From an uncultured Bacteroidales bacterium (lineage in GTDB: Bacteria; Bacteroidota; Bacteroidia; Bacteroidales; UBA932): DNA of 64,000 nt. The notes beneath the pieces are model-generated. The model did no database searches and had not been told where the DNA came from. It saw only the letters and a list, made by a program, of their open reading frames with translations. The translations under genes were made by a program, and so were the position numbers. Positions 6,973 to 16,789 of the stretch are shown in pieces (the first letter of the stretch is position 1; each line of letters begins with the position of its first letter). The stretch is from positions 115,026-179,025 of the forward strand of contig CAKUVD010000005.1 in NCBI GenBank assembly GCA_934695325.1, in the 5' to 3' direction.

Positions 6973-9690
6973 TTATTCTTCCACGTAGGCGTGAAGCTTG
7001 GAGAGGAATTGCGGCGGAAGCTTGCCGAAAGACTCCATCGAGGCTATGGCTGATGCGACATCGAGTTCCAAGAGGTAGCGTGGTGCGTCCGACGGGTGCT
7101 CCGTTATGAAACTGCCGCACTGAAGAAGAGACAAAAACTCTGACGGCATCATCTGCACGCGATTGACATACCTGCCGAACATCAGTTTCGTCTCTTCAGA
7201 GATTGCCATCATCCTGTGCATCAAGCCTTTCTTCCCATAAAGCAATCCACGGAGCGGCGCCAGGTCCTCAGGCCAGGCGCACTCTATGGTCACTGCTTCA
7301 GAAGCAGAGGACGCAGGAAGATATATCCTTACCGAAAGGTCGGCACCGGAATATGTCCACACAGGAGATGACAGGCTCTCCCACTCATCGTCAGCGAAAC
7401 GGCTGTACGGTATCTCGACACCGTCAATGCGGACTGAAGATGGGGCGAAAACGCAGGCCAGCTCCGCCTGAATACGCCGGCCAGGGTCAATTCCCCTATA
7501 TGTCCCTTTCCTCGGGGCGACATAAAGCCTCAGGGAAGAAGCGTCTGAATCCTTAGTCACCACGGTAGTCGCATATTCCGCCATATATGCCTGAGTCTCG
7601 CCGTCATCCTCATACACAGAGACCGAACTGCGCCCATCCCCAGGCGCCACGTACAGCCTCAGCACATCAGATTTTTCCTGCAGAGATGATATCTTTTCGG
7701 AAGCCATAGGGATTATCGCCCCAGCCTTCACATAATACGGATTCTCATTTATAGCATAATGCAGAGTGTCAATACTGCCTCCAGGTATCAGCCGCCCAGA
7801 AGCCACATCATACCAGTCACTCCCCTCCGGAAACCACATTACACGTTCCGTAAGCCCCGTAACGCTGTCAGCAGGCTGGCACAGCGCAGTCGCCAGGATA
7901 TCATCCCCGAACATATACTCCTCCGTAAAAGAATACGCCTCATCAGATTCAGGCCAGTCATAATACATAGGACGGCAGATGGAAATGCCAGTGTCATAAG
8001 CCTCCCGCGCCGCGCCATAGATATATGGAGAAAGCGAATAGCGCAGGCGAATGGCATCACGCATAACCGGAAAATGCTCCGGAAACATCCAGAAACGTTT
8101 CTCGATGACAGGGTCCTTGGAACTGTGCGTCTTGAACACCGGCATAAACACGGCAGACTGGAGCCAGCGAGTATAAAGTTCCGGATCCGTAGCAGTCATA
8201 CCCTTGAATTTCTTGAAACCGCCGGCATCGTGTCCCCAATAGCCGAACCCCACATTGGACGCCGTGGAAGTGAACCACGGAAGATATGACAGGACCTTCC
8301 ACGTGGCATAGGTGTCACCGGAAAACGCCACCGGGTAACGATGATTCCCGATTCCGCCCCAACGATGATAGATCATAGGGCGAGCGGCATAAATCCCGTC
8401 TACCGCAGACTGACGCACTCTGTCATTGAAAAAAGTATAGTTCAGCCAGAACGTGTTGCTCAAGCCTGGCACATATCTGCTTGTCCTCCACTGCTGCCAG
8501 TCCAGCCACCAGAAATCCACACCCTGACGCTCCAGAGGATGGATGACAGAATTGAAATACGCATCAGCCCAAGCCTCGTCATCAATCCTGAACGGGACAG
8601 GGGCAGGCTCGCCGTCATCCTTCACATAGCCGCGAGGCCCGTCATAATCAGAAGCCCGAGAAAGATAGTCCTTCACGAACCTCCCGTATGGCTCCTCATA
8701 AGGCTGTATCCCTGAAGCCGGATGCAGATTCAACGCTGTCTTGACTCCAAGCCCGTGCAGCCTGTGAAGGCAATTCTCCGGGGCAGGGAAAAGATACTTC
8801 TGCCACGTATACCCTGTCCACCCTATGCTCTGACCGAACTCGTCCTTCTGGCTATGTCCCAGACTTAGAGTCCAGGTATTGTGCCAGTCCATATCAATGA
8901 TCATCACGTCGATAGGGATGTCATAGCGCCTGATCTGGCGACACAAGTCCACAATCTCATAGTCAGAATACTGCCAATACCTGCTCCACCAATATCCAAA
9001 CGCATATTTAGGAGGCAGAGGAATCTTTCCGCCGATTTTTATGAAGTCCGATACCGCCGCCTTGTAGTCGTGGCCGTAAGCGAATATATACAGATCCTGC
9101 CTGTCCCCTGCCGGCCGGTTCTCCACCCAATGCTCCCAATCCGTATCCTCAGGCGCAAGCACCTGTCTGTCAGACTCATCAATAACCGCCCATCCATCTC
9201 TGGACACGACTCCCTTGTCAAACGGGTCTGCCGTCCGCACACCGTCACAGCTGTCCAGCGTCCGCACAGTGCCAAGCAGATTCCCGCTGTCATCCGCACC
9301 AAGCCGCCAAACCACGGTCCGCACCCCTTTTCTCGTCTGCAGGTCAGGCATACCGAACATCACCGACAAGTTCGTGGAGTCGAATCTCTCCCTGCCGGTA
9401 TAGGTCAATGTCAATGCTTCCGTGCGAATGACAATGCTGCCAGAACGCTGCCTGACGCTGTATTCCGGCACCGGCATAAGCCTGTTCACGACGCCGAGAG
9501 TAGGCCTGTCCTCGAACTTACCGTCAGAAGCCCACTCCATACGTATGAGGCGAGGACCGAGGACAGTAAATCGGGCGTTGCCCTGGACCACGACCGCGGC
9601 AGGGTCTGCCACAGGATTGTCACCAGCATAAGCCTTTAGCACATTGACATTAAGAAGAAGTAGTAGTGAAACGACGGCAATTATTTTCAT
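6973..9690 (-). CDS. Glycoside hydrolase family 31 protein (alpha-glycosidase)
   Basis: The protein has 905 residues and begins with a signal peptide (MKIIAVVSLLLLLNVNVLKA), so it acts in the periplasm or at the surface. An N-terminal beta domain is followed by the GH31 barrel: YAFGYWWSRYWQYSDYEIV, VMIIDMDWHNTW, then FWWLDWQQW with Asp397 as the likely nucleophile, and FSGDTYATW with Asp459 as the likely acid/base. A beta domain with YEDDGETQAY and a helical tail of about 90 residues complete it. GH31 enzymes release alpha-linked glucose, xylose or galactose with retention. The specificity here cannot be assigned. It is the last gene of the polysaccharide locus, preceded by an 80-base gap with a possible attenuator. 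Confidence 0.92.
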   Translation of the reverse strand: MKIIAVVSLLLLLNVNVLKAYAGDNPVADPAAVVVQGNARFTVLGPRLIRMEWASDGKFEDRPTLGVVNRLMPVPEYSVRQRSGSIVIRTEALTLTYTGRERFDSTNLSVMFGMPDLQTRKGVRTVVWRLGADDSGNLLGTVRTLDSCDGVRTADPFDKGVVSRDGWAVIDESDRQVLAPEDTDWEHWVENRPAGDRQDLYIFAYGHDYKAAVSDFIKIGGKIPLPPKYAFGYWWSRYWQYSDYEIVDLCRQIRRYDIPIDVMIIDMDWHNTWTLSLGHSQKDEFGQSIGWTGYTWQKYLFPAPENCLHRLHGLGVKTALNLHPASGIQPYEEPYGRFVKDYLSRASDYDGPRGYVKDDGEPAPVPFRIDDEAWADAYFNSVIHPLERQGVDFWWLDWQQWRTSRYVPGLSNTFWLNYTFFNDRVRQSAVDGIYAARPMIYHRWGGIGNHRYPVAFSGDTYATWKVLSYLPWFTSTASNVGFGYWGHDAGGFKKFKGMTATDPELYTRWLQSAVFMPVFKTHSSKDPVIEKRFWMFPEHFPVMRDAIRLRYSLSPYIYGAAREAYDTGISICRPMYYDWPESDEAYSFTEEYMFGDDILATALCQPADSVTGLTERVMWFPEGSDWYDVASGRLIPGGSIDTLHYAINENPYYVKAGAIIPMASEKISSLQEKSDVLRLYVAPGDGRSSVSVYEDDGETQAYMAEYATTVVTKDSDASSLRLYVAPRKGTYRGIDPGRRIQAELACVFAPSSVRIDGVEIPYSRFADDEWESLSSPVWTYSGADLSVRIYLPASSASEAVTIECAWPEDLAPLRGLLYGKKGLMHRMMAISEETKLMFGRYVNRVQMMPSEFLSLLQCGSFITEHPSDAPRYLLELDVASAIASMESFGKLPPQFLSKLHAYVEE

Positions 9691-9697
9691 ACTCTAG

Positions 9698-9743
9698 AAA
9701 AAAACGCCAGGATGCAGCCCCTAATAAAGAAAGACTGGCATCC
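9698..9743 (-). terminator. Possible intra-operon terminator or attenuator upstream of the GH31 gene
   Basis: Read on the minus strand, GCCAG (9739-9735) can pair with CTGGC (9710-9706), and seven T residues follow at 9704-9698, just before the GH31 start at 9690. A competing pairing, GGATGC (9743-9738) with GCATCC (9715-9710), shares bases with the first, so the two stems exclude each other. Either could lower expression of the last gene of the operon. The stems are short and the loop long, so this is weak. Confidence 0.3.
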
Positions 9744-9770
9744 CGACAGTTCAACGATAAAAAACAGACA

Positions 9771-11627
9771 CTATAGACCTCTGACAGTAATCCACTTCTG
9801 AGGGTTCTTCTCGCCGGTGGAAACTATGGCATCCTCTCCGCCTTCCATATCGAACAATGCAAGATTCACCTTGATTTTTCCGTCCACTGCAGCGACTGAG
9901 GAACGAGGTACTGAAATCTCAGCCAGCCATCCATTGTCAGTATCTGAAGCGTCAGACAGAGTGGCATCGTACTTCACGTGTGCCGTGACGCCCATATCCT
10001 TCTCCACCCAGCCTCCGGCATAGATTCCCTGTGTCCTGAGTCCTGCCAATCCGACCTTCACCCTCAGAGACTTGCCGTTCAGCTTATCCGCATCGGCAGG
10101 GGCGAGGAACACCTGTACATAGTCATCCTTAGAGACATTCTCATCCCTGCACTCCACGAGGAAATAGATGTTGTCAGCATCAGCGGCACATCTAAGCGTG
10201 GCCTGGGCCTGACTCTTCCCGCCCACGAAAAGAGCGTCATCTGCATTGACCCAGTCTGCATTGTCTCCGTCCGCGACGACAGTATGAGAGGAAGCCTTGA
10301 TCGTGTGGTTCAGCGCAAGCTTGCAGAGAGTGACATTGATGTTCTTGTTGTCCGAGCTGTTGCGCATATGCGTTATGAGTTCGTGAGGATTCGCCAGAAG
10401 CATCGAACCCCAGGAGCCCGTGGCCGGCAGCAGCCTGAATGCGTCCCCGAAGTTCCGCGCCTGGGAGTCCCCGATACGCTGCCACAGATATGTGGACTCA
10501 CCGTAAGACACCACCGTCTCGCCAGAAGGGAACTGCAGCAGGCTCGGCGCTCCTCCTCTCCATACATCTATCGCCCTGTCAGACGGAGCTACCTTCGCAG
10601 TCTTCACATCGAAGCCGTCGCCGTTCTTCTCCTCACCTTCAATATATTGCCAGTTGCCATCCTCTGGAGACCAGGCGAAAGATATGTTGAAATTGACCTT
10701 GCCGCCGGTCGGATAGTCGTGAGCGGACTCGAACACTCCTGCCTTCTGTCTGCTTTCGTTCAATATTATAAGCCCCGGCATCTGATCAGTAAACAGCCAT
10801 TTGTTCTGATGCTCGTCATACCAGGTGTGCCTGATGACACGATACGGCTCCTTCCCGAGTTCCGGAAGCCAGGTCTTGCCGCCGTCTGCGGAACGTACCA
10901 TCGAAGTCCCGGAATGGCTGCCCGAAATCCACGGACGGCTCTCCGAGAAATAAAGTTCCAGGACACCGTCGGCATCCTCAAGCATAATGCCTTCCCAGTT
11001 AGGGCCGCGATACACCTCATACGGAGCGCTCCACGTCTTGCCGTTATCCGTGCTTCGCCGCATTTCTATGCCCTGCTCGTCACGCCACTGCCAGAACGAG
11101 TACGTCCCCGTAGTGCGGAAAGACGCAAACATCAGGATGTCACCGTTCTTCAAGACCTTGCCGAAGCCATTGGTGTACAGTCTCGTAGCCTCCTGTCCTC
11201 TGGCATTTGTGACACTATACGGAGAGAACATCTTGCCCTGTCCGGTCCAGTTCACCAGATCCGGGCTGGTAGCCCAATACACCGTAGAGCCGTTTCCTCC
11301 GGAATAATAGTCGTGGGCAGTCATTATATATGTCCCGTCCGCAAGCTTGATTATACGGCTGTATGACGGAGAGTCCGTTCCCAGGACAGATGCCCCCACT
11401 TTCTGGATGCTCCTGTAATTCAGGGACAATATGGAACTTTTCCAGTCATCCTTGTGGGAATTGACAGCATCCTCGCCGGCATTGAGCTTCTCGAAAGGGG
11501 TCAATGTCAATGCAGTGGACTCTGACGGCACATTGCCGCCCCCAGGACTGTCAAGACCGTCAGACTTGCATCCCGAAGCGCTCATTATGACGGCCAGCGC
11601 CGCGGCACTTAAACCTAATTTATTCAT
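9771..11627 (-). CDS. BNR/Asp-box beta-propeller lipoprotein with C-terminal CBM9-like domain
   Basis: The protein has 618 residues from the ATG at 11627; an alternative ATG lies two codons upstream. The lipoprotein signal ends at SASGC, so it is lipidated and probably surface-exposed. Residues 50-430 form a sialidase-superfamily propeller with Asp boxes (RSTDNGKTW, RSADGGKTW) and YSRIIKLADG in the place of the FRIP arginine. Residues about 440-618 resemble CBM9-like domains (VVADGDNADWVNADDALFVGG, DNIYFLVECRD, WLAEISVPRSSV). It is a paralogue of the next gene upstream: both contain IGDxxAxNFGxA, G-x-WGS and RGxxWE. A GH93- or GH33-like exo-glycosidase is the best guess; true sialidase activity is not supported. 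Confidence 0.82.
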   Translation of the reverse strand: MNKLGLSAAALAVIMSASGCKSDGLDSPGGGNVPSESTALTLTPFEKLNAGEDAVNSHKDDWKSSILSLNYRSIQKVGASVLGTDSPSYSRIIKLADGTYIMTAHDYYSGGNGSTVYWATSPDLVNWTGQGKMFSPYSVTNARGQEATRLYTNGFGKVLKNGDILMFASFRTTGTYSFWQWRDEQGIEMRRSTDNGKTWSAPYEVYRGPNWEGIMLEDADGVLELYFSESRPWISGSHSGTSMVRSADGGKTWLPELGKEPYRVIRHTWYDEHQNKWLFTDQMPGLIILNESRQKAGVFESAHDYPTGGKVNFNISFAWSPEDGNWQYIEGEEKNGDGFDVKTAKVAPSDRAIDVWRGGAPSLLQFPSGETVVSYGESTYLWQRIGDSQARNFGDAFRLLPATGSWGSMLLANPHELITHMRNSSDNKNINVTLCKLALNHTIKASSHTVVADGDNADWVNADDALFVGGKSQAQATLRCAADADNIYFLVECRDENVSKDDYVQVFLAPADADKLNGKSLRVKVGLAGLRTQGIYAGGWVEKDMGVTAHVKYDATLSDASDTDNGWLAEISVPRSSVAAVDGKIKVNLALFDMEGGEDAIVSTGEKNPQKWITVRGL

Positions 11628-11634
11628 AACCATT

Positions 11635-13419
11635 CTATTTCAGTTTGAGGGAAAGCCATTCAGCCGGGTAGTCACTGTTCTCCCCCTCTACATCTTCTAT
11701 GCTCCAGGCAGGCTTTTCGGCAGTCTTCGCCTTATAATGGTGACGAAGATGCGCCTTCACCACCTCGCCGCGTGACGGCCTTCCACCCAGCAGGCTCCAC
11801 GGAATCTGAAGCCTGACGGCATATCCGAGGTCAATGTCCGTGTCATCATTGAGCGTCCCGGCCACTTCCACATCTTCAGTGCGCCCGTCGGCAATCTTCT
11901 TCCAGGACAGGTTGTCCTCGACATAGACCGCATAGTCGCCGCTTCCATTCACGACCGCCTTATATTGTGGGCCTCCGCAACGTGCGAGAAGGATCTCAGC
12001 CGCATCGGAATTCTCTGTAGAGAGAGCCGTGATGCTGGTGTCATAAAGATACGAAATAAAGGTGAATGAAGTATCGGTATAGCCGAAATCCGCGAAAACA
12101 TACGAATCGAATGAATGTCCAAGAAACCAGCAGTTGTTGCTCTCCCTGTTGAATTCTCGGACAGGAGACATCTTCAGATCACCCTTCTTCAGTTCCTTGG
12201 AGTAGTTCAGACGGCCGATCTCCACACGCACCTTGCCCCTGGTCACATTGTCAGCGGAGTACTTGACAGTCCCGGTGGCTATGACCTTGTTGTCACCGAT
12301 GTAGTCTATCGAGCCCCAGTATCCGTCGAACGGAGATGTGGCGTTGCCGAAATTGTCAGCCTTCTTGTCTCCGATGAAAGTCCAGATCCCCTGCCGGCCC
12401 TTATACTGGCCGTTGCTGAGAATCACCATCTCACCTGTACCGAGCTTGGTGCTGTAAGGCCCGTATCCATAGAAATCCTTGTTCACCTGCTTCTTCAGAG
12501 GCCATTCCGGGCCTCCGTTCTTCCTGATGGACTCAAGATCCCTATGCCAATTGGTCTCAGGATCAGTCTTCACCACCACAGGGGTCTGGTCCACGACATA
12601 CTTGCCGTGCCAAACCTCCACCGGGACAGCAATCCCGTTGCCGTCATCCAGCCATACCCCCGATGGCATTCCGTCGTAAGTCGAGCGTGAATCCACAGTA
12701 CGGGCGATGACTTCGTTATCGTCAATGCCGCAGCACTCCTTGCCCTGCCACGTCTTTCCTCCGTCAAGCGAACGGATTACGACTGTCTGCGGGGCAGACA
12801 TCTTGTCAATGAGTTCCTGCGAAGAAGTTATGAACATCTGTATCTCACCGGACGGCAGCTGGAGCATAGCAGGCTCCCAGCATCTTCCGCGGTACACCTC
12901 GACAGGTTCTGTGAAAGTCCGCCCCCCGTCGGACGAGAACATCACCTCTATGCCGCAGTTGGAATTCGTGTTCGGGAGGTCATTGTACCCTTTCTTATAG
13001 CGCCACTGGTACGCCAGCAGGATCCGCCCGTCAGAGAGTTCAATAAAGTCCGGATTGACATAGACTTTCATATCATCTCCGACAGTGGACATCGCAGGAC
13101 TGGACTGCACTAGAAGGGTGGCGTCAGACCACGTCCTGCCGTCATCCTCGCTGCGTCTCACATAGACATCCCACCCGAAATGGTCATTCTCGAAAGACAT
13201 CAGCAAGGCACCGTCAGACAGGCGCTTTATACGCGGATAATACAGGTTTTCTTCTACGAATCCGGCGTTTGCCACATTGACGGAAGTCATCTCCATAAAT
13301 GTGCTCCTATCCCACGAAATGCGGACGTCACTGCCGTCCGGCCAGGCCACCCCGCCGCAGGAAGCGACGAGGACGGCTGTCCCGGAAAGCATTGCGCCAA
13401 ATATTTTTCCGTTAATCAT
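11635..13419 (-). CDS. BNR/Asp-box beta-propeller lipoprotein, paralogue of the downstream gene
   Basis: The protein has 594 residues with a lipoprotein signal ending LVASC. Its propeller starts with YYPRIKRLSDGALLMSFE, where the Arg is placed like the FRIP arginine of sialidases, and has Asp boxes RSEDDGRTWS, SSDGGRTF and RSLDGGKTW. Residues from about 425 form a CBM9-like tail. The stop lies one base before the extended start of the paralogue downstream, so the two are surely cotranscribed. Shared segments (IGDKKADNFGNA, YWGSI, RGRCWEPAM) show an old tandem duplication. A GH93/GH33-like or a carbohydrate-binding role is possible. Conservation of the Arg and the exposed location favour an enzyme acting on the same glycan as the paralogue. 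Confidence 0.82.
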   Translation of the reverse strand: MINGKIFGAMLSGTAVLVASCGGVAWPDGSDVRISWDRSTFMEMTSVNVANAGFVEENLYYPRIKRLSDGALLMSFENDHFGWDVYVRRSEDDGRTWSDATLLVQSSPAMSTVGDDMKVYVNPDFIELSDGRILLAYQWRYKKGYNDLPNTNSNCGIEVMFSSDGGRTFTEPVEVYRGRCWEPAMLQLPSGEIQMFITSSQELIDKMSAPQTVVIRSLDGGKTWQGKECCGIDDNEVIARTVDSRSTYDGMPSGVWLDDGNGIAVPVEVWHGKYVVDQTPVVVKTDPETNWHRDLESIRKNGGPEWPLKKQVNKDFYGYGPYSTKLGTGEMVILSNGQYKGRQGIWTFIGDKKADNFGNATSPFDGYWGSIDYIGDNKVIATGTVKYSADNVTRGKVRVEIGRLNYSKELKKGDLKMSPVREFNRESNNCWFLGHSFDSYVFADFGYTDTSFTFISYLYDTSITALSTENSDAAEILLARCGGPQYKAVVNGSGDYAVYVEDNLSWKKIADGRTEDVEVAGTLNDDTDIDLGYAVRLQIPWSLLGGRPSRGEVVKAHLRHHYKAKTAEKPAWSIEDVEGENSDYPAEWLSLKLK

Positions 13420-13430
13420 AAATCATTCAT

Positions 13431-16400
13431 TTAAAGGCTTTTCAGCATTTCATTCGCCCAGAGGTTGTCTGGTTTCAGGCGCACAGACTCACGGAAGCAT
13501 CTTTCAGCATTGACCTTGTCCCTGAGACCGAGATATCCGAGCCCCATAGTATAATAGGCTTTCGTATTGATGCCCTCAACTGTAGAACCTGTCGTTCCTT
13601 CCGCTCCGTAGAAATTTATGAATTCCGTCACGATGCCGTCCTTTCCGGAAGCGACGAGTCCGTCAAACAGCGCCCTTGCCCCGGCAGCATCGCCAGCCTT
13701 CTCCATAGAGAGCGCCTTCCAGAACCTGTAGTCAGTCCCCTTGTCATCCACGGCCGCAGCCTTCTTGTAAGCGGCCATAGCCTTCGACTTCTGGTGCATC
13801 TGTTCATAAGCCTGGGCAATGTTCCACCATATCTGGGCGTCACGCGGCGTACGTTCATCCACTAGGAACACCTGATGGTTCACAGGATATTTGAACGCCT
13901 CTTCAAAGAGGGACAGGGCCTCCTTAGGATTTCTCTCGTAAAGTTTCTTCTGTCCTGCGAGGAGCAGAGCGTCCACATAGACATCGTGGAAATTGGCGAC
14001 ACCCTCACGGGTAGGGAAATAGCAGTTCCTGAGAAGGTCGAGCACATAGTCATATTCTCCGACAAATGTTCCAGTGATGACTTCCGCCGCAAGAGGGTAA
14101 TATCTCTTCACGCAAGTCTCGTGATGACTCTTCAGCAGGTCGAAACGCACACGCACGTCCTCTCCGCCGGCTTCGTACACCTGGTCTATCTCCTCCAGGA
14201 ACAGGGCATTGTCCGGCATCAGGTCAATGGCCTTCCTATAATACTTAGCAGCTTCGGCATAGTCCTTCGTATAGAGCCAGTTCGCCCAGCCGAGGTTTCT
14301 GTAGGCCATAGCATTGGAAGGATCCATCTCGATGCAGCGCTTCCACTCCGCCATAGCATTGTCCTTCTGCTTGTCATAGAGAAGGTTGCCGAGATAATAG
14401 TGAGGCTTGGCATTGTCCGGGCAGTACTCCATAGCCATCTTGAGCACATCTATGGTCTCCAGCCTGAACGGATTGCAATACTTGGTCGGAAGAGCCAGGG
14501 CGTCTTCGAACCATTTCCTCGCTGAAGCCCTGTCGCCGGCCTTGTCCGCAAACCAGCCCAGCCACATCTTGGCTGTAGGATAAGGCTTGATGCCGTCAGC
14601 ATATTTCATAAGGGCTACAGCCTTGTCGATAAATCCGTTATGTAGATATTTCAGCGACAGTTCCATATATGATTCCACCTGTTCGCGCATCAGAGTCTTC
14701 AGGCTGTCAGTGCCGCCCAGCATATCATATTCAGCAGTGGCATAGGCATTCAGTGGATCCATTTCCAGGACTCTTGCCACACAAGCGGACGCCCCGGCCT
14801 TGTCTCCCCTCGCACGGAGGATGCTCGCCTTGAGATTCAGAGCCTCGAAGTTGTTCCCGTTATATGTAATCGCCTCATTCAGACGGTCAAGAGCCATATC
14901 ATAGTCACCGGCCCAGGAGTACATCTGTGCAAGCTGGAAGTTTGCGGCCGAGTTGTAGTTGTAGTTCCACACCGCCCTATACAGAGTATCGAATGCAGCC
15001 TCAGTCCTGCCCTGTTCCTTCAGGATAAGTCCGAGATTGTATATCGCCTCGCAGTCCTTTGGACGTGTATAATCGTGGGTCTGACGTGCGATCGCCTTGC
15101 GCAGATATGCCGCAGCCTTGTCATATTCACCTCTTTCCCTGTACCATACGCCCATCCTGGTATTCGCACGGGTATCGCCCGGGTCTCGGCGGAGAACTTC
15201 ATTGAAATAATCCGTAGGGTCAATGAAAGGGTTATGGAACTGCAAGTTTCTCAGTCCCACCAGATAGCACTCCTCCGTGTTCTCTATCTCTTTCGGAAGC
15301 TTAGGACGCTCCACAATCGGAGGAAGCGGCTTTTCAGGATCCTTGACCACAGGCTTGTATGAAAGCATCTGCTTTCCGTCGGCTGCCGCCAGCACCATCT
15401 TGAGGCTATTCGGGTCAATGTCCTTGTCAATGCTGATGACCTTCACGAAAGGCTTGTCCGGAGCCACGTCAGCCGAGGCGCTGAACACTTCATTCTCACC
15501 GGCATACAGCACCACTTTCAGCCCCGCCATAGGAGAAGTCGTGTTCACTCCGAGGAGCACTTTGGAGCCGTCAAGGACATCCATATTTATGGCAGCGTTC
15601 CTGTCGCCGGCCTTTACTCCTCCGATGTCACGGATTCCGTACCAGTACTGTGAGAATGTCTTGGTCTCGTATGGAGCTGACCAGTTATAGTCAGGCTGGT
15701 TATCGGAATATGCTCCTGCCATAAGTTCGCAGTAATGTCCAGAGTCATCAGTCAGAATCTTCGTATCCCACTCAGAGTTAGGGCCCCACAGCCAGAACTT
15801 TCCGCCCTTGATGATGTTATGATTTCCCGTGAGCATCGTACCGGCATTCCGGCCGTGGTCATACCCGGCGATGAAATCTTCCTTCAAGTCATATACGAAC
15901 ATCGAGTTGGACATATAATGATTCTTCCACCAGGATGCGTCTATGCCATTCTTGTAGAAGTCCATACCGTTGAACGGCTCGTGGGTGATTGGCCAATGCG
16001 CGAACCAGTTCTTGCAGTGGAAGGTGGCGAACTCGACGCTCTGAGGGAAGATGATCTGGTAGTTCTTGTCCACAAGCGTGGAGACATTGGACCAGTAGAG
16101 CATCGAATTGTCATTCATCGTGTTGTTTATCAAGCGGCCTGAGATCTCCATATATGATTTCCCCGGGTGCAGGGTGATTCCTATCGCCCAAGACATTCTG
16201 TGACGATACTCAGTCTCGCCGACCCAGATGGTCTTGCTGCCGTCAGGGTTGTCCACGATCTTATAGTCGCAAGGAGTGTGAGAGGTAGCGCGGTGATGGT
16301 GGAACACGTTCCATTCCACACCCCCGGAGACCCAGGCGCCGAGCATTCCGACATTGGCCGGCTTGATGACGTGGTTATGATAGAAGATGTCATAGCCGTT

Positions 16401-16730
16401 GGTCTTGTCCACGGCGTATATCAGTCTTCCTCCGATCTCGGGAAGGACGCACAGTTCCACATATTCATTCTCCATATAGAGAGCCTTGTATGTGACTGTG
16501 TCCTTCGTCCTGGTCATATTGTCGTTGAGAAGATAAGGGTACACGCTCCTGCGAGCCCTCTGGTATGACCAGTCACGTTCAAAGATAGGAGCCTCTTCAG
16601 GAGCATCCAGAAGATATGTAGGCATTGTCAATGTCCCCTCATACGCTTTCACGGCATCTTTTCCCGCAGTCTGCGCATTAAGGGAAACCGCACTCACAGC
16701 AGCGGCGAATGTCAGCAATAATCTTTTCAT
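13431..16730 (-). CDS. DUF5107 domain protein with C-terminal TPR repeats
   Basis: The protein has 1099 residues from the ATG that gives signal peptide MKRLLLTFAAAVSAVSLNAQ. The N-terminal 350 residues match DUF5107, a beta-rich domain resembling galactose-mutarotase-type sugar-binding folds (LPEIGGRLIYAVDKTNGYDIFY, GGVEWNVFHHHRATS). From about residue 490 a run of ten or more tetratricopeptide repeats follows (TRANTRMGVWYRERGEYDKA, NSAANFQLAQMYSWAGDYDMA, NAMAYRNLGWANWLYTKDY). DUF5107-TPR proteins recur in Bacteroidota polysaccharide loci with glycosidases; their reaction is not known to me. The position directly after susD and before the propeller genes suggests glycan binding or hydrolysis in the periplasm. 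Confidence 0.82.
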   Translation of the reverse strand: MKRLLLTFAAAVSAVSLNAQTAGKDAVKAYEGTLTMPTYLLDAPEEAPIFERDWSYQRARRSVYPYLLNDNMTRTKDTVTYKALYMENEYVELCVLPEIGGRLIYAVDKTNGYDIFYHNHVIKPANVGMLGAWVSGGVEWNVFHHHRATSHTPCDYKIVDNPDGSKTIWVGETEYRHRMSWAIGITLHPGKSYMEISGRLINNTMNDNSMLYWSNVSTLVDKNYQIIFPQSVEFATFHCKNWFAHWPITHEPFNGMDFYKNGIDASWWKNHYMSNSMFVYDLKEDFIAGYDHGRNAGTMLTGNHNIIKGGKFWLWGPNSEWDTKILTDDSGHYCELMAGAYSDNQPDYNWSAPYETKTFSQYWYGIRDIGGVKAGDRNAAINMDVLDGSKVLLGVNTTSPMAGLKVVLYAGENEVFSASADVAPDKPFVKVISIDKDIDPNSLKMVLAAADGKQMLSYKPVVKDPEKPLPPIVERPKLPKEIENTEECYLVGLRNLQFHNPFIDPTDYFNEVLRRDPGDTRANTRMGVWYRERGEYDKAAAYLRKAIARQTHDYTRPKDCEAIYNLGLILKEQGRTEAAFDTLYRAVWNYNYNSAANFQLAQMYSWAGDYDMALDRLNEAITYNGNNFEALNLKASILRARGDKAGASACVARVLEMDPLNAYATAEYDMLGGTDSLKTLMREQVESYMELSLKYLHNGFIDKAVALMKYADGIKPYPTAKMWLGWFADKAGDRASARKWFEDALALPTKYCNPFRLETIDVLKMAMEYCPDNAKPHYYLGNLLYDKQKDNAMAEWKRCIEMDPSNAMAYRNLGWANWLYTKDYAEAAKYYRKAIDLMPDNALFLEEIDQVYEAGGEDVRVRFDLLKSHHETCVKRYYPLAAEVITGTFVGEYDYVLDLLRNCYFPTREGVANFHDVYVDALLLAGQKKLYERNPKEALSLFEEAFKYPVNHQVFLVDERTPRDAQIWWNIAQAYEQMHQKSKAMAAYKKAAAVDDKGTDYRFWKALSMEKAGDAAGARALFDGLVASGKDGIVTEFINFYGAEGTTGSTVEGINTKAYYTMGLGYLGLRDKVNAERCFRESVRLKPDNLWANEMLKSL

Positions 16731-16789
16731 TATCATATATTTATAGCATCAAATAAATTCAACTCAATAAGACTTTCATCCAACAGATT

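Noticed and set aside
9978..11366. Long open frame (462 codons) on the plus strand opposite the propeller gene
   Set aside because: It is antisense to a gene with a signal peptide and Asp boxes, and its translation is Arg/His-rich without domain features, as expected for a shadow frame in GC-rich DNA.
9771..13419. True sialidases (GH33) for both propeller genes
   Set aside because: Asp boxes and a FRIP-like arginine are present, but the remaining sialidase residues could not be identified and no sialic-acid genes are nearby. Called only as sialidase-superfamily propellers.
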